This document shows, one piece after another, positions 9,000-16,912 of a stretch of 64,000 nt of DNA (its first letter is position 1; every line of letters starts with the position of its first letter). The stretch is from Streptomyces rhizosphaerihabitans (GTDB lineage: Bacteria > Actinomycetota > Actinomycetes > Streptomycetales > Streptomycetaceae). The stretch lies in assembly GCF_025399795.1 (NCBI RefSeq), contig NZ_JAODTZ010000023.1, positions 83,427 to 147,426 on the forward strand, in the 5' to 3' direction. Below the pieces are notes generated by a model. The model was not told the origin of the DNA. It did no database searches and saw only the letters and a list, made by a program, of their open reading frames with translations. The position numbers were made by a program, and so were the translations under genes.

Positions 9000-9869
9000 C
9001 TACTTCTCGTCGAAGACGAGATCCTCCGGAAGACGGTTGAGCCGTACGGTGTCGCCGTTCGTGACCTCGACGACCGTGTCGAAGCCGGTCCACTGTCCGC
9101 TGGACAGGACGAACAGCCGGTCCTCACGCTGCTCCAGATAGGGGCGGAAGCCGTCCAGGGACGGGTCACCGTCGTTCAGCTGGAGGTAGTCCGCCAGACG
9201 GCGGAAGAGCTTGGGCAGCAGCACCGCGGAGTCCGTCAGCGTGGGCCGGCCCTCCACCTTCGCCCCGCTCTGGGTCTCGTCGGCCGGCCACAGCCCCCGT
9301 CCGTCCTGACGGGCCTCTCCCGCCGCCCCGGACAGCTCCTGACGGAGGTCGACGAACAGGTTGCGGTAGAAGGTGGGGTAGGCCAGGCCTTCGGCGAGCT
9401 GATGGCGGTTGGCGGTCTGCCGGAGATGCTCGACCGTGACGGTGACGAGCTCGCCACTGGCACCCGGGGCGTCCGTCCCGCGGCCCGCCAGAGCCACACA
9501 ACGCCCGTGGACGTCCGCGCTGCGGGTCAAGATGTAGCCGGGTACGGATTCGGGCGCACTGTGTTTGACGATTCCGTTCGCACCGCGCTCCACCTCCCCG
9601 AATCCAAGCCAGCCGAGCAGGGCGTCCGCGGCCTGACCCGCGTACGGCGCGGGCTGATGGAGTTCGGGCCCGTGCGGAGGCCGATAGTGGGTCTCCAGGG
9701 TGTCGATCCCGTCCAGCCGGAGCTGCGCCCCGCCGACCCGGTTGCGGCGCACCTTCCGTCCGCGCAACAGGTCCCAGTCCCCGGGATCGTCCGGAACGAA
9801 GCGAACCGAGTCGCCGTCGGGGCTGGCCCCGACGATTCTGTACGACCCTTTGATCAGCAGCATCGGCAT
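9000..9869 (-). CDS. Staphylococcal-nuclease-like (thermonuclease fold) protein
   Basis: 289 residues from ATG 9869, preceded by a G-rich ribosome binding site; an open frame running further upstream belongs to an older gene remnant. The N-terminal third has the SNase pattern: GDSVRF supplies the first metal Asp; LRLDGIDTLE supplies Arg35-, Asp40- and Glu43-equivalents; then a Gly-Gln-Ala helix (AGQAADALLGWLGF) and an HGR that could match Arg87. The C-terminal half (YPTFYRNLFVDLRQEL, later FDTVVEVTNGDTVRLNRLP) is unlike short secreted nucleases. There is no signal peptide, so a cytoplasmic role is expected. Catalytic activity is inferred from the residues only. Confidence 0.72.
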   Translation of the reverse strand: MPMLLIKGSYRIVGASPDGDSVRFVPDDPGDWDLLRGRKVRRNRVGGAQLRLDGIDTLETHYRPPHGPELHQPAPYAGQAADALLGWLGFGEVERGANGIVKHSAPESVPGYILTRSADVHGRCVALAGRGTDAPGASGELVTVTVEHLRQTANRHQLAEGLAYPTFYRNLFVDLRQELSGAAGEARQDGRGLWPADETQSGAKVEGRPTLTDSAVLLPKLFRRLADYLQLNDGDPSLDGFRPYLEQREDRLFVLSSGQWTGFDTVVEVTNGDTVRLNRLPEDLVFDEK

Positions 9870-9974
9870 GGTGGTTCCCCCATCCATCGCAAGGCCCCTC
9901 CACGATGACCCGCCCGGCGTCCCGCGGCACCTCGGCGGAGCGCGATGGGTACCCGAAGTCGTGCAATGAGCGGA

Positions 9975-10205
9975 CCGTCGCGCGGCGTCCGGCAGGACGT
10001 GGCGTACGACGTGCGCTTCGGAGACGGTGCGGTTCAGCCGGGCGGGGTGGGTTCCGTAGACGATTTCACCCTCGGTCACGACCGGTTGCATCCGGCCTTG
10101 CCCGTTGACGTCGGCGGGACTTCCGGCGAACCAGGTGATGACGGCGCGGTCCTCGAGGAGAGTGACCAGTTCCAGGTGCACGGCGGGAAAACGTCGGCGT
10201 CGCAT
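9975..10205 (-). pseudogene. N-terminal remnant of a purple-acid-phosphatase-like metallophosphoesterase
   Basis: About 75 codons beginning MRRRRFPAVHLELVTLLEDR continue with AVITWFAG, EGEIVYGTHPARLNRTVSE and then degrade. This pattern (beta-strands ending in VxW, then a YG.dP...L dipeptide segment) matches the fibronectin-like N-terminal domain of actinobacterial metallophosphoesterases. The catalytic domain is absent; the frame passes straight into the leader of the nuclease-fold gene. I read it as the 5' stub of a gene whose remainder was deleted or replaced. Confidence 0.5.
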
Positions 10206-10372
10206 GCCGGTCGGGTGCCCACGCGCGGTGAACGGCGCCGGTGCCGCCGGAGGCGGGAACCTGAAGTGACACCGTGGGAGGGACGTCGCGTCCGGGCTTT
10301 CGAGGAACCGGAAGGACCCCTCGCGTCGGCGCCCCGGCGCGGAGGGGCGACGCGAGTGCGGTCCTTGAGCGC

Positions 10373-11203
10373 TCAGAACTCCTCGTGTGTCGTGGGGTCA
10401 CCGCCCAGCCGCCGCCGCGGACGGTCGGCGACGGCCGCCATCTCGGCGGGGGTCAGCTCGAATCCGAAGATGTCGAGGTTCTCCCGCTGTCGCCCGGCGT
10501 CGGCGGACTTGGGAATGGGGACCGCTCCCAGTTGTGTGTGCCAGCGCAGCACGATCTGACCGGGTGTCACGCCGTGCGTCTCGGCGATCTTTCCGAGTGC
10601 CGGGTCGTCCAGGAGGCTGGTACCACGGCCCAAGGGACTCCAACTCTCCGTGACGATGCCCTTGTCGGCGTGGAACGCGCGCAACTCGTCCTGTGGAAGG
10701 TAGGGATGGAGCTCGATCTGGTTCACCGAAGGCAGCACCCCGGTTTCCGCCTCCAGCCGGGTGAGGTGTTCGGCGGTGAAGTTCGAGACGCCGATCGAAC
10801 GCACCAGGCCGGCGTCGCGGAGCTCGATCATCGCCTTCCAGGAGTCCACGTACTTGTCCACGCGAGGCAGCGGCCAGTGAATGAGGTAGAGATCGATGTA
10901 GGAGAGCCCGAGGCGGCCGCGTGACTCCTCGAAGGAGGCGAGGGTCTCGTCGTGACCGTGGTGCCTGCCCGGCAGCTTGGTGGTGACGACGATCTCCTCG
11001 CGAGGGACGTCGGCGCGGGCGACACCTCGTCCGGTGCCGGTCTCGTTGCGGTAGTTGGTGGCCGTGTCGACAAGTCGGTAGCCCATGCCGAGCGCGTGGC
11101 TCACGGCTTCCTCGGCCTGTGTGTCGTCCATCGGCCAGGTGCCCAGGCCGACGGCCGGGATCTTCGTACCGTCATGGGCCGTGTGGGCCGGGATGCTGAT
11201 CAC
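10373..11203 (-). CDS. Aldo/keto reductase (2,5-diketo-D-gluconate reductase-like)
   Basis: 276 residues from GTG 11203 (VISIPAHTAHDG), with GGAAAGG upstream. The AKR tetrad is visible: Asp and Tyr in LVDTATNYRNE, Lys in VTTKLPG, His in LIHWPLP. The NADPH-binding C-terminal motif is IPKSADAGRQRENLDIFGFELT. Length and motifs fit the AKR5-type family, which reduces aldehydes and ketones with NADPH in the cytosol. It stands alone. The natural substrate cannot be told from sequence. Confidence 0.93.
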   Translation of the reverse strand: MISIPAHTAHDGTKIPAVGLGTWPMDDTQAEEAVSHALGMGYRLVDTATNYRNETGTGRGVARADVPREEIVVTTKLPGRHHGHDETLASFEESRGRLGLSYIDLYLIHWPLPRVDKYVDSWKAMIELRDAGLVRSIGVSNFTAEHLTRLEAETGVLPSVNQIELHPYLPQDELRAFHADKGIVTESWSPLGRGTSLLDDPALGKIAETHGVTPGQIVLRWHTQLGAVPIPKSADAGRQRENLDIFGFELTPAEMAAVADRPRRRLGGDPTTHEEF

Positions 11204-11308
11204 GGGAGAGCCTTTCCGAATCTGCGAGAGGTACGTTCCCATCGTGCACGGCTGCCGCCGTCGTGGCGACATGGGCGCGCCCCTCGACGCAGGGGTCCCC
11301 CGATCCCT

Positions 11309-11367
11309 GCGTGACCCGCCGGTGCACCGGCCCACTTGACGGGCGGGCCGGTGCGGTCGGGTCACGC
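11309..11367 (-). terminator. Long hairpin at the 3' end of the protease gene
   Basis: The arms at about 11309-11333 and 11345-11367 pair through GCGTGACCCG/CGGGTCACGC and GCACCGGCCC/GGGCCGGTGC with a small internal bulge. The right arm includes the protease stop codon. A minus-strand transcript would therefore fold immediately after translation ends. Confidence 0.75.
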
Positions 11368-12516
11368 GGTGTGCAGCGTGAGCCCGTAGCGGTTCAGGAT
11401 CTCGTTCACGGGCTGGTACCAGGTCTCGCCTCCGCTGGTGCAGTTGCCCCAGCCGCCGGAGGTGACGCCCTGCGCCTGGTCACCACTGATGAACGAGCCA
11501 CCGGAGTCGCCGGGTTCGGCGCAGACGCTCGTCTTGGTCATCTGGTGCACCGCGCCCTGGCTGTAGTTGACGGTCTCGTTCTTCGCGAGCACGTTGCCGC
11601 AGTGCCAGTGCGACGTCGACCCCGAGCGGCAGATCGACGCTCCGACGGGGGCCTCGCCCGAGCCTCGGACGAGCTGGTCCGAGACGGTTCCCCAGCCGAG
11701 GACGACGGGGACGGTCCACCAGCCGCTGCCCACGTTGACCCAGGCGTAGTCGTTGTCCGGGAACGAGGAGCCCTGGAAGTTGCCGATGTAGCTGTGATCC
11801 CAGCCGCTGACGCCGGCGCCCGGCTGCGCGCAGTGTCCCGCGGTGACGAAACCGCCGTACACCGAGAAGCCTATGGAGCAGCGGACGTTGCCCGTGTAGT
11901 AGGGGTCTCCGCCCACCGTGCCGGCGGCGAACGTCCTCGGTGCCTTGTCGGTCTGGCGCACGGTGACGGGACCGGATGTGCGGGCACGGGCGACGAAAGC
12001 CTGGACATCGTTGTCATGCTTGTGGGCTGAGACCACGTTGATGACGACCGAGCTCGCCTTGGGGTCGACGTGCCAACTGGCCACACCGGCCGGTGCGTCG
12101 AGTGCGTCGATGCGTGCCATCGTGGTGTCGAGCTGTCGCTGGCTGTGTTCGACGAGGGTGACCCGGGCGCCGGTCGCCTCCACGGCCTCGCGTGAGGCGG
12201 CCTTGGTGAGGGCCACGACGAGCCGACCGCTCTTGGCGTCGAACCAGGAGCCCCCGTACGAGGTGCCGGCCGCGCGCCGGGCGGTGCGCTCGACACCGCG
12301 TGCCGTTGTCTCGTCGGCGAGCCTGGCGGTCGCCTGCTGCTTGGTGAGTCCGAGGTCCTGCTGCATGGCCGAGATCAGTGCGGAGGAGGCGGGTGCCCGT
12401 GACGCTGCGGCGGTGAGGGGGGCTTCGCCGGCCGCGGCCTGGGTGAGTCCGAGCGCCGCGGTGCTCACGAGCAGGCCGGCGGACAGGGTGATGCGCAGAA
12501 CTGTGGTGCGTCTCAA
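11362..12516 (-). CDS. Streptogrisin-like secreted serine protease (S1E/alpha-lytic type) proenzyme
   Basis: 384 residues. A signal peptide (~1-30) precedes an alpha-lytic-type pro-region (~40-190, with LGLTKQQATARL and YGGSWFDAKSGRLVVAL), which assists folding and is removed on maturation. The mature chymotrypsin-fold domain shows His in GGFVTAGHC, Asp in FPDNDYAWVNVG and Ser in AEPGDSGGSFISG. Paired cysteines (CSIG/GHC, CRSG/HCGN, CAEP/NCTS) fit three disulfides. The enzyme acts outside the cell on proteins. A 12-bp palindrome lies about 53 bases upstream of the start and recurs before the GH16 gene. A long hairpin sits at its 3' end. Confidence 0.94.
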   Translation of the reverse strand: MRRTTVLRITLSAGLLVSTAALGLTQAAAGEAPLTAAASRAPASSALISAMQQDLGLTKQQATARLADETTARGVERTARRAAGTSYGGSWFDAKSGRLVVALTKAASREAVEATGARVTLVEHSQRQLDTTMARIDALDAPAGVASWHVDPKASSVVINVVSAHKHDNDVQAFVARARTSGPVTVRQTDKAPRTFAAGTVGGDPYYTGNVRCSIGFSVYGGFVTAGHCAQPGAGVSGWDHSYIGNFQGSSFPDNDYAWVNVGSGWWTVPVVLGWGTVSDQLVRGSGEAPVGASICRSGSTSHWHCGNVLAKNETVNYSQGAVHQMTKTSVCAEPGDSGGSFISGDQAQGVTSGGWGNCTSGGETWYQPVNEILNRYGLTLHTA

Positions 12517-12568
12517 GGGAGTTGCCTTTCGTCGATCCGATGGTCGGTGAGTGGGGCGAAGGGCAGGA

Positions 12569-12580
12569 GAGAGCGCTCTC
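12569..12580. promoter_or_regulatory. LacI-type palindromic operator (copy 1, protease)
   Basis: GAGAGCGCTCTC is a perfect 12-bp palindrome centred on AGCGCT. It resembles the CebR/CelR class (GGGAGCGCTCCC core) used by LacI-family regulators of secreted hydrolases. The identical 12-mer occurs upstream of the GH16 gene at 18392-18403. Confidence 0.6.
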
Positions 12581-12713
12581 AGAGTTGCGTGAACGAGGGT
12601 AGTGGGTGGTCGTGACTAGGTCCATACCAATGCGCCGGCCGCTCGGACGGTCTGCTTCCGGGGGTGCGAAGGGTTTCTCGGATCGTGGTCGGCGGCACGG
12701 AGGCTCTTCTGCG

Positions 12714-12773
12714 GTGGACGTGGACGTGGACGTGGACGTGGGCGTGGGTGTGGGTGTGGGTGTGGAGGTGGGA
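12714..12773. repeat. Hexanucleotide tandem repeat (GTGGAC/GTGGGT)
   Basis: Four GTGGAC units are followed by GTGGGC, three GTGGGT, and the variants GTGGAG and GTGGGA. It is intergenic and strand-asymmetric (no C on one face except in the early units), and may be prone to slippage. Confidence 0.85.
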
Positions 12774-13040
12774 CGGCGTGCCGGAAGTCCCCTGCCGGTC
12801 CGCTGTCATATGTCCGCGTCGGCGAACCCTGGGTCGACTTTTGGTGTCACATTCAGTCAACGTCCGGTGGCACTCCGACCGGTTCTCCGCGATCTTGAGG
12901 CCGAGGGTGAACAGCGTCTGATCACTGTCGTGTTGGCAGTAGGCTCAACCTGCTGCGGCGCCCCGATGATCACTCCTGCTCGGTAGGGCATTGACCCGTG
13001 GCGATCGACGAGATCCCAACGGCGTGAGGATGAAGCACAA

Positions 13041-14213
13041 GTGCTGATAGCGGGGCGGTATCGGCTGCACACCACTCTCGGGCGGGGCGCCATGGGGGAG
13101 GTGTGGCGGGCCTACGACGAGATGATCGGCCGGTCCGTGGCCGTCAAACTGCTTCTCTCCCAGGACGCCGACCCGACCGCCGCGGCCAGGTTCCGTCTGG
13201 AGGCCCAGACCGCGGGCCTGCTCAACCATCCGCATGTGGTGGGCGTCCTGGACTTCGGGTCGTACGAGAACCGGCTCTTCCTCGTGATGGAGCTGGTCGA
13301 GGGCGACAGTCTCGCCCGTGTCCTCGCCAGTGCCGGGACGCTTCCCGCCGAGCGCGTCGCGCGGATCGCGGCACAGGCCGCCGCGGGGCTCGCCGCCGCT
13401 CATCAACAAGGCATCGTGCACCGGGACATCAAGCCGGGAAATCTGCTCCTGGACGCCGAAGGGAACGTCAAGATCGGCGACTTCGGGATCGCCCGCTTCC
13501 TCGACGATCCCGCGGGCGGCCTGACCGCGACCGGACAGATCGTCGGCACCAGTCTGTACCTGGCTCCCGAGCGTGCCCTGGGCAAGACCGCCGGGCCGCC
13601 GTCCGACATGTACTCCCTCGGCTGCGTCCTGTACCAGCTCCTCACCGGCCGACCGCCGTTCCAGGCCGGCAGCCCCGTGGCGGTCCTCCATCACCACCTC
13701 GACACCGCCCCCACCCCGCCCCGGGAACTCGGTGCCGACCTGCCGCCCGCCTTCGAGAACTACCTGCTCGGCCTTCTCGCCAAGCAGCCCGATGGCCGGC
13801 CCACCGCACTTCAGGCAGCCGCCTGGTACGGCACGGGCGCCTGGCAGGGGCGTCCCGAGCCGCTCCCGGCCGCGATGCCGGAGCCGGGGCGCCACCGGCA
13901 GGACCGACAGGACACAAGGGCCACCGGTCCCGCGACCACGTACGCCCTGCCGTCGGTGGCGAGGGACACCGCGGGCGGCCACCGGTCGCGCCGACGCCGG
14001 CGCCCGGGGGTCGGTGAGCTCCTCGCCGACCGGCGAAGAGCCGTGGGCGCGGCCGCCGGAGCGGTGGTCTTCCTTCTGGCGGTGCTCGTGGGCGTGGCGT
14101 GGTTCTCGCCCGACAGCAGTTCCGCGCAGACCCCGCAGCCCGGCTCGACCGGCGCGGTGAGCACGTCCTCACCCGCGGCCTCGGAGCCGGGGGCGTCTCC
14201 CGCACGGTCGTGA
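13041..14213 (+). CDS. Membrane-anchored Hanks-type Ser/Thr protein kinase
   Basis: 390 residues from GTG 13041. The kinase domain spans ~7-265: glycine loop GRGAMGEVWRA, catalytic Lys in SVAVKLL, HRDIKPGNLLL loop, DFGIARF, and APE as LAPERAL. Then comes a Pro/Arg-rich juxtamembrane linker, one membrane span (~335-355, AVGAAAGAVVFLLAVLVGVAW) and a short ~30-residue Ser/Pro/Thr outer tail. There are no PASTA or other sensor repeats, so ligand sensing by the tail looks minimal. The next gene encodes a TPR protein, but a tandem repeat separates the two and they are unlikely to be tightly co-translated. Confidence 0.93.
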   Translation: MLIAGRYRLHTTLGRGAMGEVWRAYDEMIGRSVAVKLLLSQDADPTAAARFRLEAQTAGLLNHPHVVGVLDFGSYENRLFLVMELVEGDSLARVLASAGTLPAERVARIAAQAAAGLAAAHQQGIVHRDIKPGNLLLDAEGNVKIGDFGIARFLDDPAGGLTATGQIVGTSLYLAPERALGKTAGPPSDMYSLGCVLYQLLTGRPPFQAGSPVAVLHHHLDTAPTPPRELGADLPPAFENYLLGLLAKQPDGRPTALQAAAWYGTGAWQGRPEPLPAAMPEPGRHRQDRQDTRATGPATTYALPSVARDTAGGHRSRRRRRPGVGELLADRRRAVGAAAGAVVFLLAVLVGVAWFSPDSSSAQTPQPGSTGAVSTSSPAASEPGASPARS

Positions 14214-14550
14214 CCGGCCACGCGGAGGCCGAGGCCGGCGGCGATGCGCCGATGCCCGGCCGGGGAGCGTGCGGGCGTGGACATGGCACACCCATGCGGA
14301 GCCACGCGGGTGTGATCCGAGGTGCTGCCCCGGATATCCCCGCCGGAAGCCGGAAGCCGGAAGCCGGAAGCCGGAAGCCGGAAGCCGGAAGCCGGAAGCC
14401 GGAAGCCGGATGGATGAACACGGCGGCCCCCTGGTCGCAGCGGCAATCGGGCTCCACAGCAGGCGAGTTGAGGTGACGTCGGCGTCCGTCCGGGCAACCA
14501 GGACGGACACTCGGACGTCCTCTGGTCGAGGATTCCCGAGGGAGGCGCTG
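14214..14550. other. 337-bp intergenic region with heptanucleotide repeat
   Basis: Between the kinase stop and the TPR gene there is no credible gene. The region contains the CCGGAAG tandem repeat and then ordinary sequence leading to the GGGAGG ribosome binding site of the TPR gene. Confidence 0.6.
14343..14410. repeat. CCGGAAG heptanucleotide tandem repeat, ~9.7 copies
   Basis: Nine perfect CCGGAAG units plus CCGGA run without interruption. The unit length is not a multiple of three, and the region lies outside the preferred TPR reading frame. Perfect identity of all copies suggests recent expansion by slippage. Confidence 0.95.
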
Positions 14551-16305
14551 ATGGGGCTGGTGCGTACATTGCTGCCGCTGTCGCGGGAGGCGGCCCGGCT
14601 GAGTCCGCGTCCAGGGCGGCAGTGGCACGGCGCCGCCCTGATGCGCTGCCTCACCCCCGGCTGGGTGCTGTTGCGGCCCGCGTCGCCGCAACGCCGGGTC
14701 GCCTGGGCCGAGGAGGCGGTGGCCGTGTACCGGGCGCTGGTCGAGACGGAGGAGCCCAGCCCGCGACACCGGGACCTCCTGGCCCGCAGTCTGGTCCAGC
14801 ACGCCTCCGCGTTGCTGCTCGTCGGCCGCTGTGAAGAGTCCTGCACGGCGATGGACGCGTCACTGGCCGTACCGGGCGCGCGGTGGTCGCCGGCGCGGCG
14901 GACGCACCTGCTGCATCTTCGGGCGCAGGCGCAGTTCGACCTGGGGCGTCGGGACGACGCACTGGTCTCGGCGGGGGAGTGCGTGTCCGCCTACCGCAGT
15001 CTTCTCCCCACCCGCCGGGATCGTGCCCTCGGCGGTCTCCCGGGCGCGTTGCGCACGTACGCGCTGGTGTCGGCCGCCCTGGATCGCACGGAGGAGTCCG
15101 TGGCCGCCTACGAGGAGTGCGCCGGGCTGCTGCGGACCATGTCGGTGCGGGAACTGGGGCGCGTGGCGCTGTTGCGGGTGCGCGTACTGAGTGAACTGAC
15201 CAACCGATTGCGGGCATTGGGCCGGTACGAGGAAGCGCTGTCCGTCGGCCTGGAGGCGCGGGACGCCACCGACCCGATCACCCTGTGGGCCTCGCGCGGC
15301 ACCGTACGGCCTGTGCGTGTACGGCTTCTCGTGGACCTGGCCCGTTGCCTGGAGGCCACCGGAGACCTGCCCGCGGCCCGGACGAGCGCCGAGAAAGCCG
15401 TCGATGAGGCCCGGACCCTGACCGGCAGGGACCGGAGGGCGGGGGAGTCGCTGCTGATCACGGCGCTCGACTGCCTTGCCGACCAGCTCGGCGCACTTGG
15501 CGAACCAGGAGCGGAGTCGATCGCGCGGCGAGAGACGGTGGACGTGTCCGACGCCCTCGTCGCCGAGCGGCCGGATGTCTACGATCCACTCCTCGCTACT
15601 TGCCTGGAGCGGCTGGCCGACTGCCACAAGGCGGCCGGTGACGTTCGGGCGGCGGTGTGGGCGAGCGAGCGCGAAGTGGCCGTACGCCGACGCGCGGCGA
15701 ACCTCGACCCCGCTGGTCACGAACCGCAACTCGCCGCTGCTCTATCGGACTTGAGCTCGATCCGGCAGGACGACGGAGACCTCGACCGCGCGATCGGGGA
15801 CGCCCGGGAGGCGGTCGCCCTCACCCGCCGCCTGGCCGAGTCCGACTGGTCGGCCCATCATTCCCTGACGGCCCGCCGTCTGCGTGTGCTCGGCCGCGCG
15901 CTGCGCTGCAACGGCGACCACGAGGCGGCTGTCGCCTGCTACGCGGAGTCGGAGAGCATCCTTGGCGACGAGTCGGCGGGTCCCGGCAGGGACCGGCACG
16001 CCGCCGACCTGGCCGTCACCCGGTCCGGCCTCGCCCTCGCGCTCGAAGCGGCGGCCCGCGCCCACCTGGCCGACGGCCGTACCGACGAAGCGGTCACCGC
16101 CCTGTGCTCTCTGCTGGCGCTCACCCGCCGCACCGACCGGACGGGCGTCCACGTCCGCTGTCTCCGCGCCTTCGCCCTTGCCCGCGCGGAACACCGGGAC
16201 ACGGTCGTATCTGCCTGGACGCGAGCGACCGGTGAGGACTTCCCGACGTTCGTGTACCGCTGGTCCGGAACCGGGAGCAAGGACCGCCTGCCGGACGGGA
16301 ACTGA
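14551..16305 (+). CDS. TPR-repeat protein
   Basis: 584 residues from ATG 14551 with GGGAGG seven bases upstream; in-frame sequence before it is repeat-derived. The protein is nearly all helical, with TPR-like units (RRVAWAEEAVAVYRALVE, RTEESVAAYEECAGLLRT, DLDRAIGDAREAVALTRRL, NGDHEAAVACYAESESIL). No enzymatic or DNA-binding domain, signal peptide or membrane segment is visible. It is probably a cytoplasmic scaffold. Proximity to the Ser/Thr kinase hints at a shared pathway but does not show it. Confidence 0.75.
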   Translation: MGLVRTLLPLSREAARLSPRPGRQWHGAALMRCLTPGWVLLRPASPQRRVAWAEEAVAVYRALVETEEPSPRHRDLLARSLVQHASALLLVGRCEESCTAMDASLAVPGARWSPARRTHLLHLRAQAQFDLGRRDDALVSAGECVSAYRSLLPTRRDRALGGLPGALRTYALVSAALDRTEESVAAYEECAGLLRTMSVRELGRVALLRVRVLSELTNRLRALGRYEEALSVGLEARDATDPITLWASRGTVRPVRVRLLVDLARCLEATGDLPAARTSAEKAVDEARTLTGRDRRAGESLLITALDCLADQLGALGEPGAESIARRETVDVSDALVAERPDVYDPLLATCLERLADCHKAAGDVRAAVWASEREVAVRRRAANLDPAGHEPQLAAALSDLSSIRQDDGDLDRAIGDAREAVALTRRLAESDWSAHHSLTARRLRVLGRALRCNGDHEAAVACYAESESILGDESAGPGRDRHAADLAVTRSGLALALEAAARAHLADGRTDEAVTALCSLLALTRRTDRTGVHVRCLRAFALARAEHRDTVVSAWTRATGEDFPTFVYRWSGTGSKDRLPDGN

Positions 16306-16436
16306 ACTCCGGCGGCGATCGGGCGGATCCATCCCTTGATCTTCGCAGGGAATCCCGGCCTTCGGGCCGGGCGGGAATGCGGTCCTTGGCCCGCAGGCGC
16401 GAAGCGCCGGAGTTCGCTGCGTCTGGGGGGTGGGGG

Positions 16437-16865
16437 TCAGGCCGGCCGTTTCTGGCTCTCGATGTACTCCTTGACGATGCTCAGTGGCGCGCCGCCGCAG
16501 GAGCCGGCGAAATACGACGGGGACCAGAACACCGAGCTCGTCCCGGCCGGATCGATCCGGCCGGTGTACTCCGCGCGCAGGTAGCGGGAGCTGACGCCTT
16601 TGAGGCTGTTGACGAGCTTGGACAGGGCGATCTTCGGCGGGTAGTGCACGAGCAGGTGAACGTGATCGCCTTCACCGTTGAACTCCCGCAGCTCGGCCTC
16701 GAAGGACCGGCACACATCGCGCATGATCTCCTCGCAGCGCCTGAGCATGTCGTCGTTGAAGACCTCCCGCCGGTACTTGGTGACGGACATCAAGTGGGCG
16801 TGCAGGTGGTCGACGACGTCATTTCCTCGTTTTATATGGGGATCTGGTTTCCAATGTGGTGACAT
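16437..16865 (-). CDS. tnpA: IS200-like Y1 transposase TnpA
   Basis: About 142 residues from ATG 16865 (MSPHWKPDPHIKRGNDVVDH). It carries the HUH motif as GDHVHLLVHYPP, preceded by the typical HAHLMSVTKYRREVF, and the C-terminal helix with the candidate nucleophile in IVKEYIESQ. Y1 transposases excise and insert single-stranded elements at hairpin ends. Length is normal and no frameshift is seen, so it may be active. It diverges from tnpB with under 50 bases between start codons. Confidence 0.9.
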   Translation of the reverse strand: MSPHWKPDPHIKRGNDVVDHLHAHLMSVTKYRREVFNDDMLRRCEEIMRDVCRSFEAELREFNGEGDHVHLLVHYPPKIALSKLVNSLKGVSSRYLRAEYTGRIDPAGTSSVFWSPSYFAGSCGGAPLSIVKEYIESQKRPA

Positions 16866-16912
16866 ACGTTGAGACAGTAGGATCAAGCCAACCTGACCGG
16901 AGGGTGGGTTGG

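Larger units (their letters stand above)
12517..13040. other. 524-bp intergenic region between protease and kinase
   Basis: It contains the palindromic operator at 12569-12580, a GTGGAC-type hexanucleotide repeat at about 12714-12773, and the divergent promoters for the protease and kinase. I find no coding frame with credible protein character; the repeat yields only His-Thr/His-Val or Trp-Thr runs. Confidence 0.6.

Noticed and set aside
12579..12860. Small protein rich in His-Thr and His-Val
   Set aside because: It is only the translation of the GTGGAC-type hexanucleotide repeat, with no ribosome binding site.
14269..14550. N-terminal extension of the TPR protein containing RKPEAGS repeats
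   Set aside because: It is encoded by the CCGGAAG noncoding repeat and the ribosome binding site supports ATG 14551.
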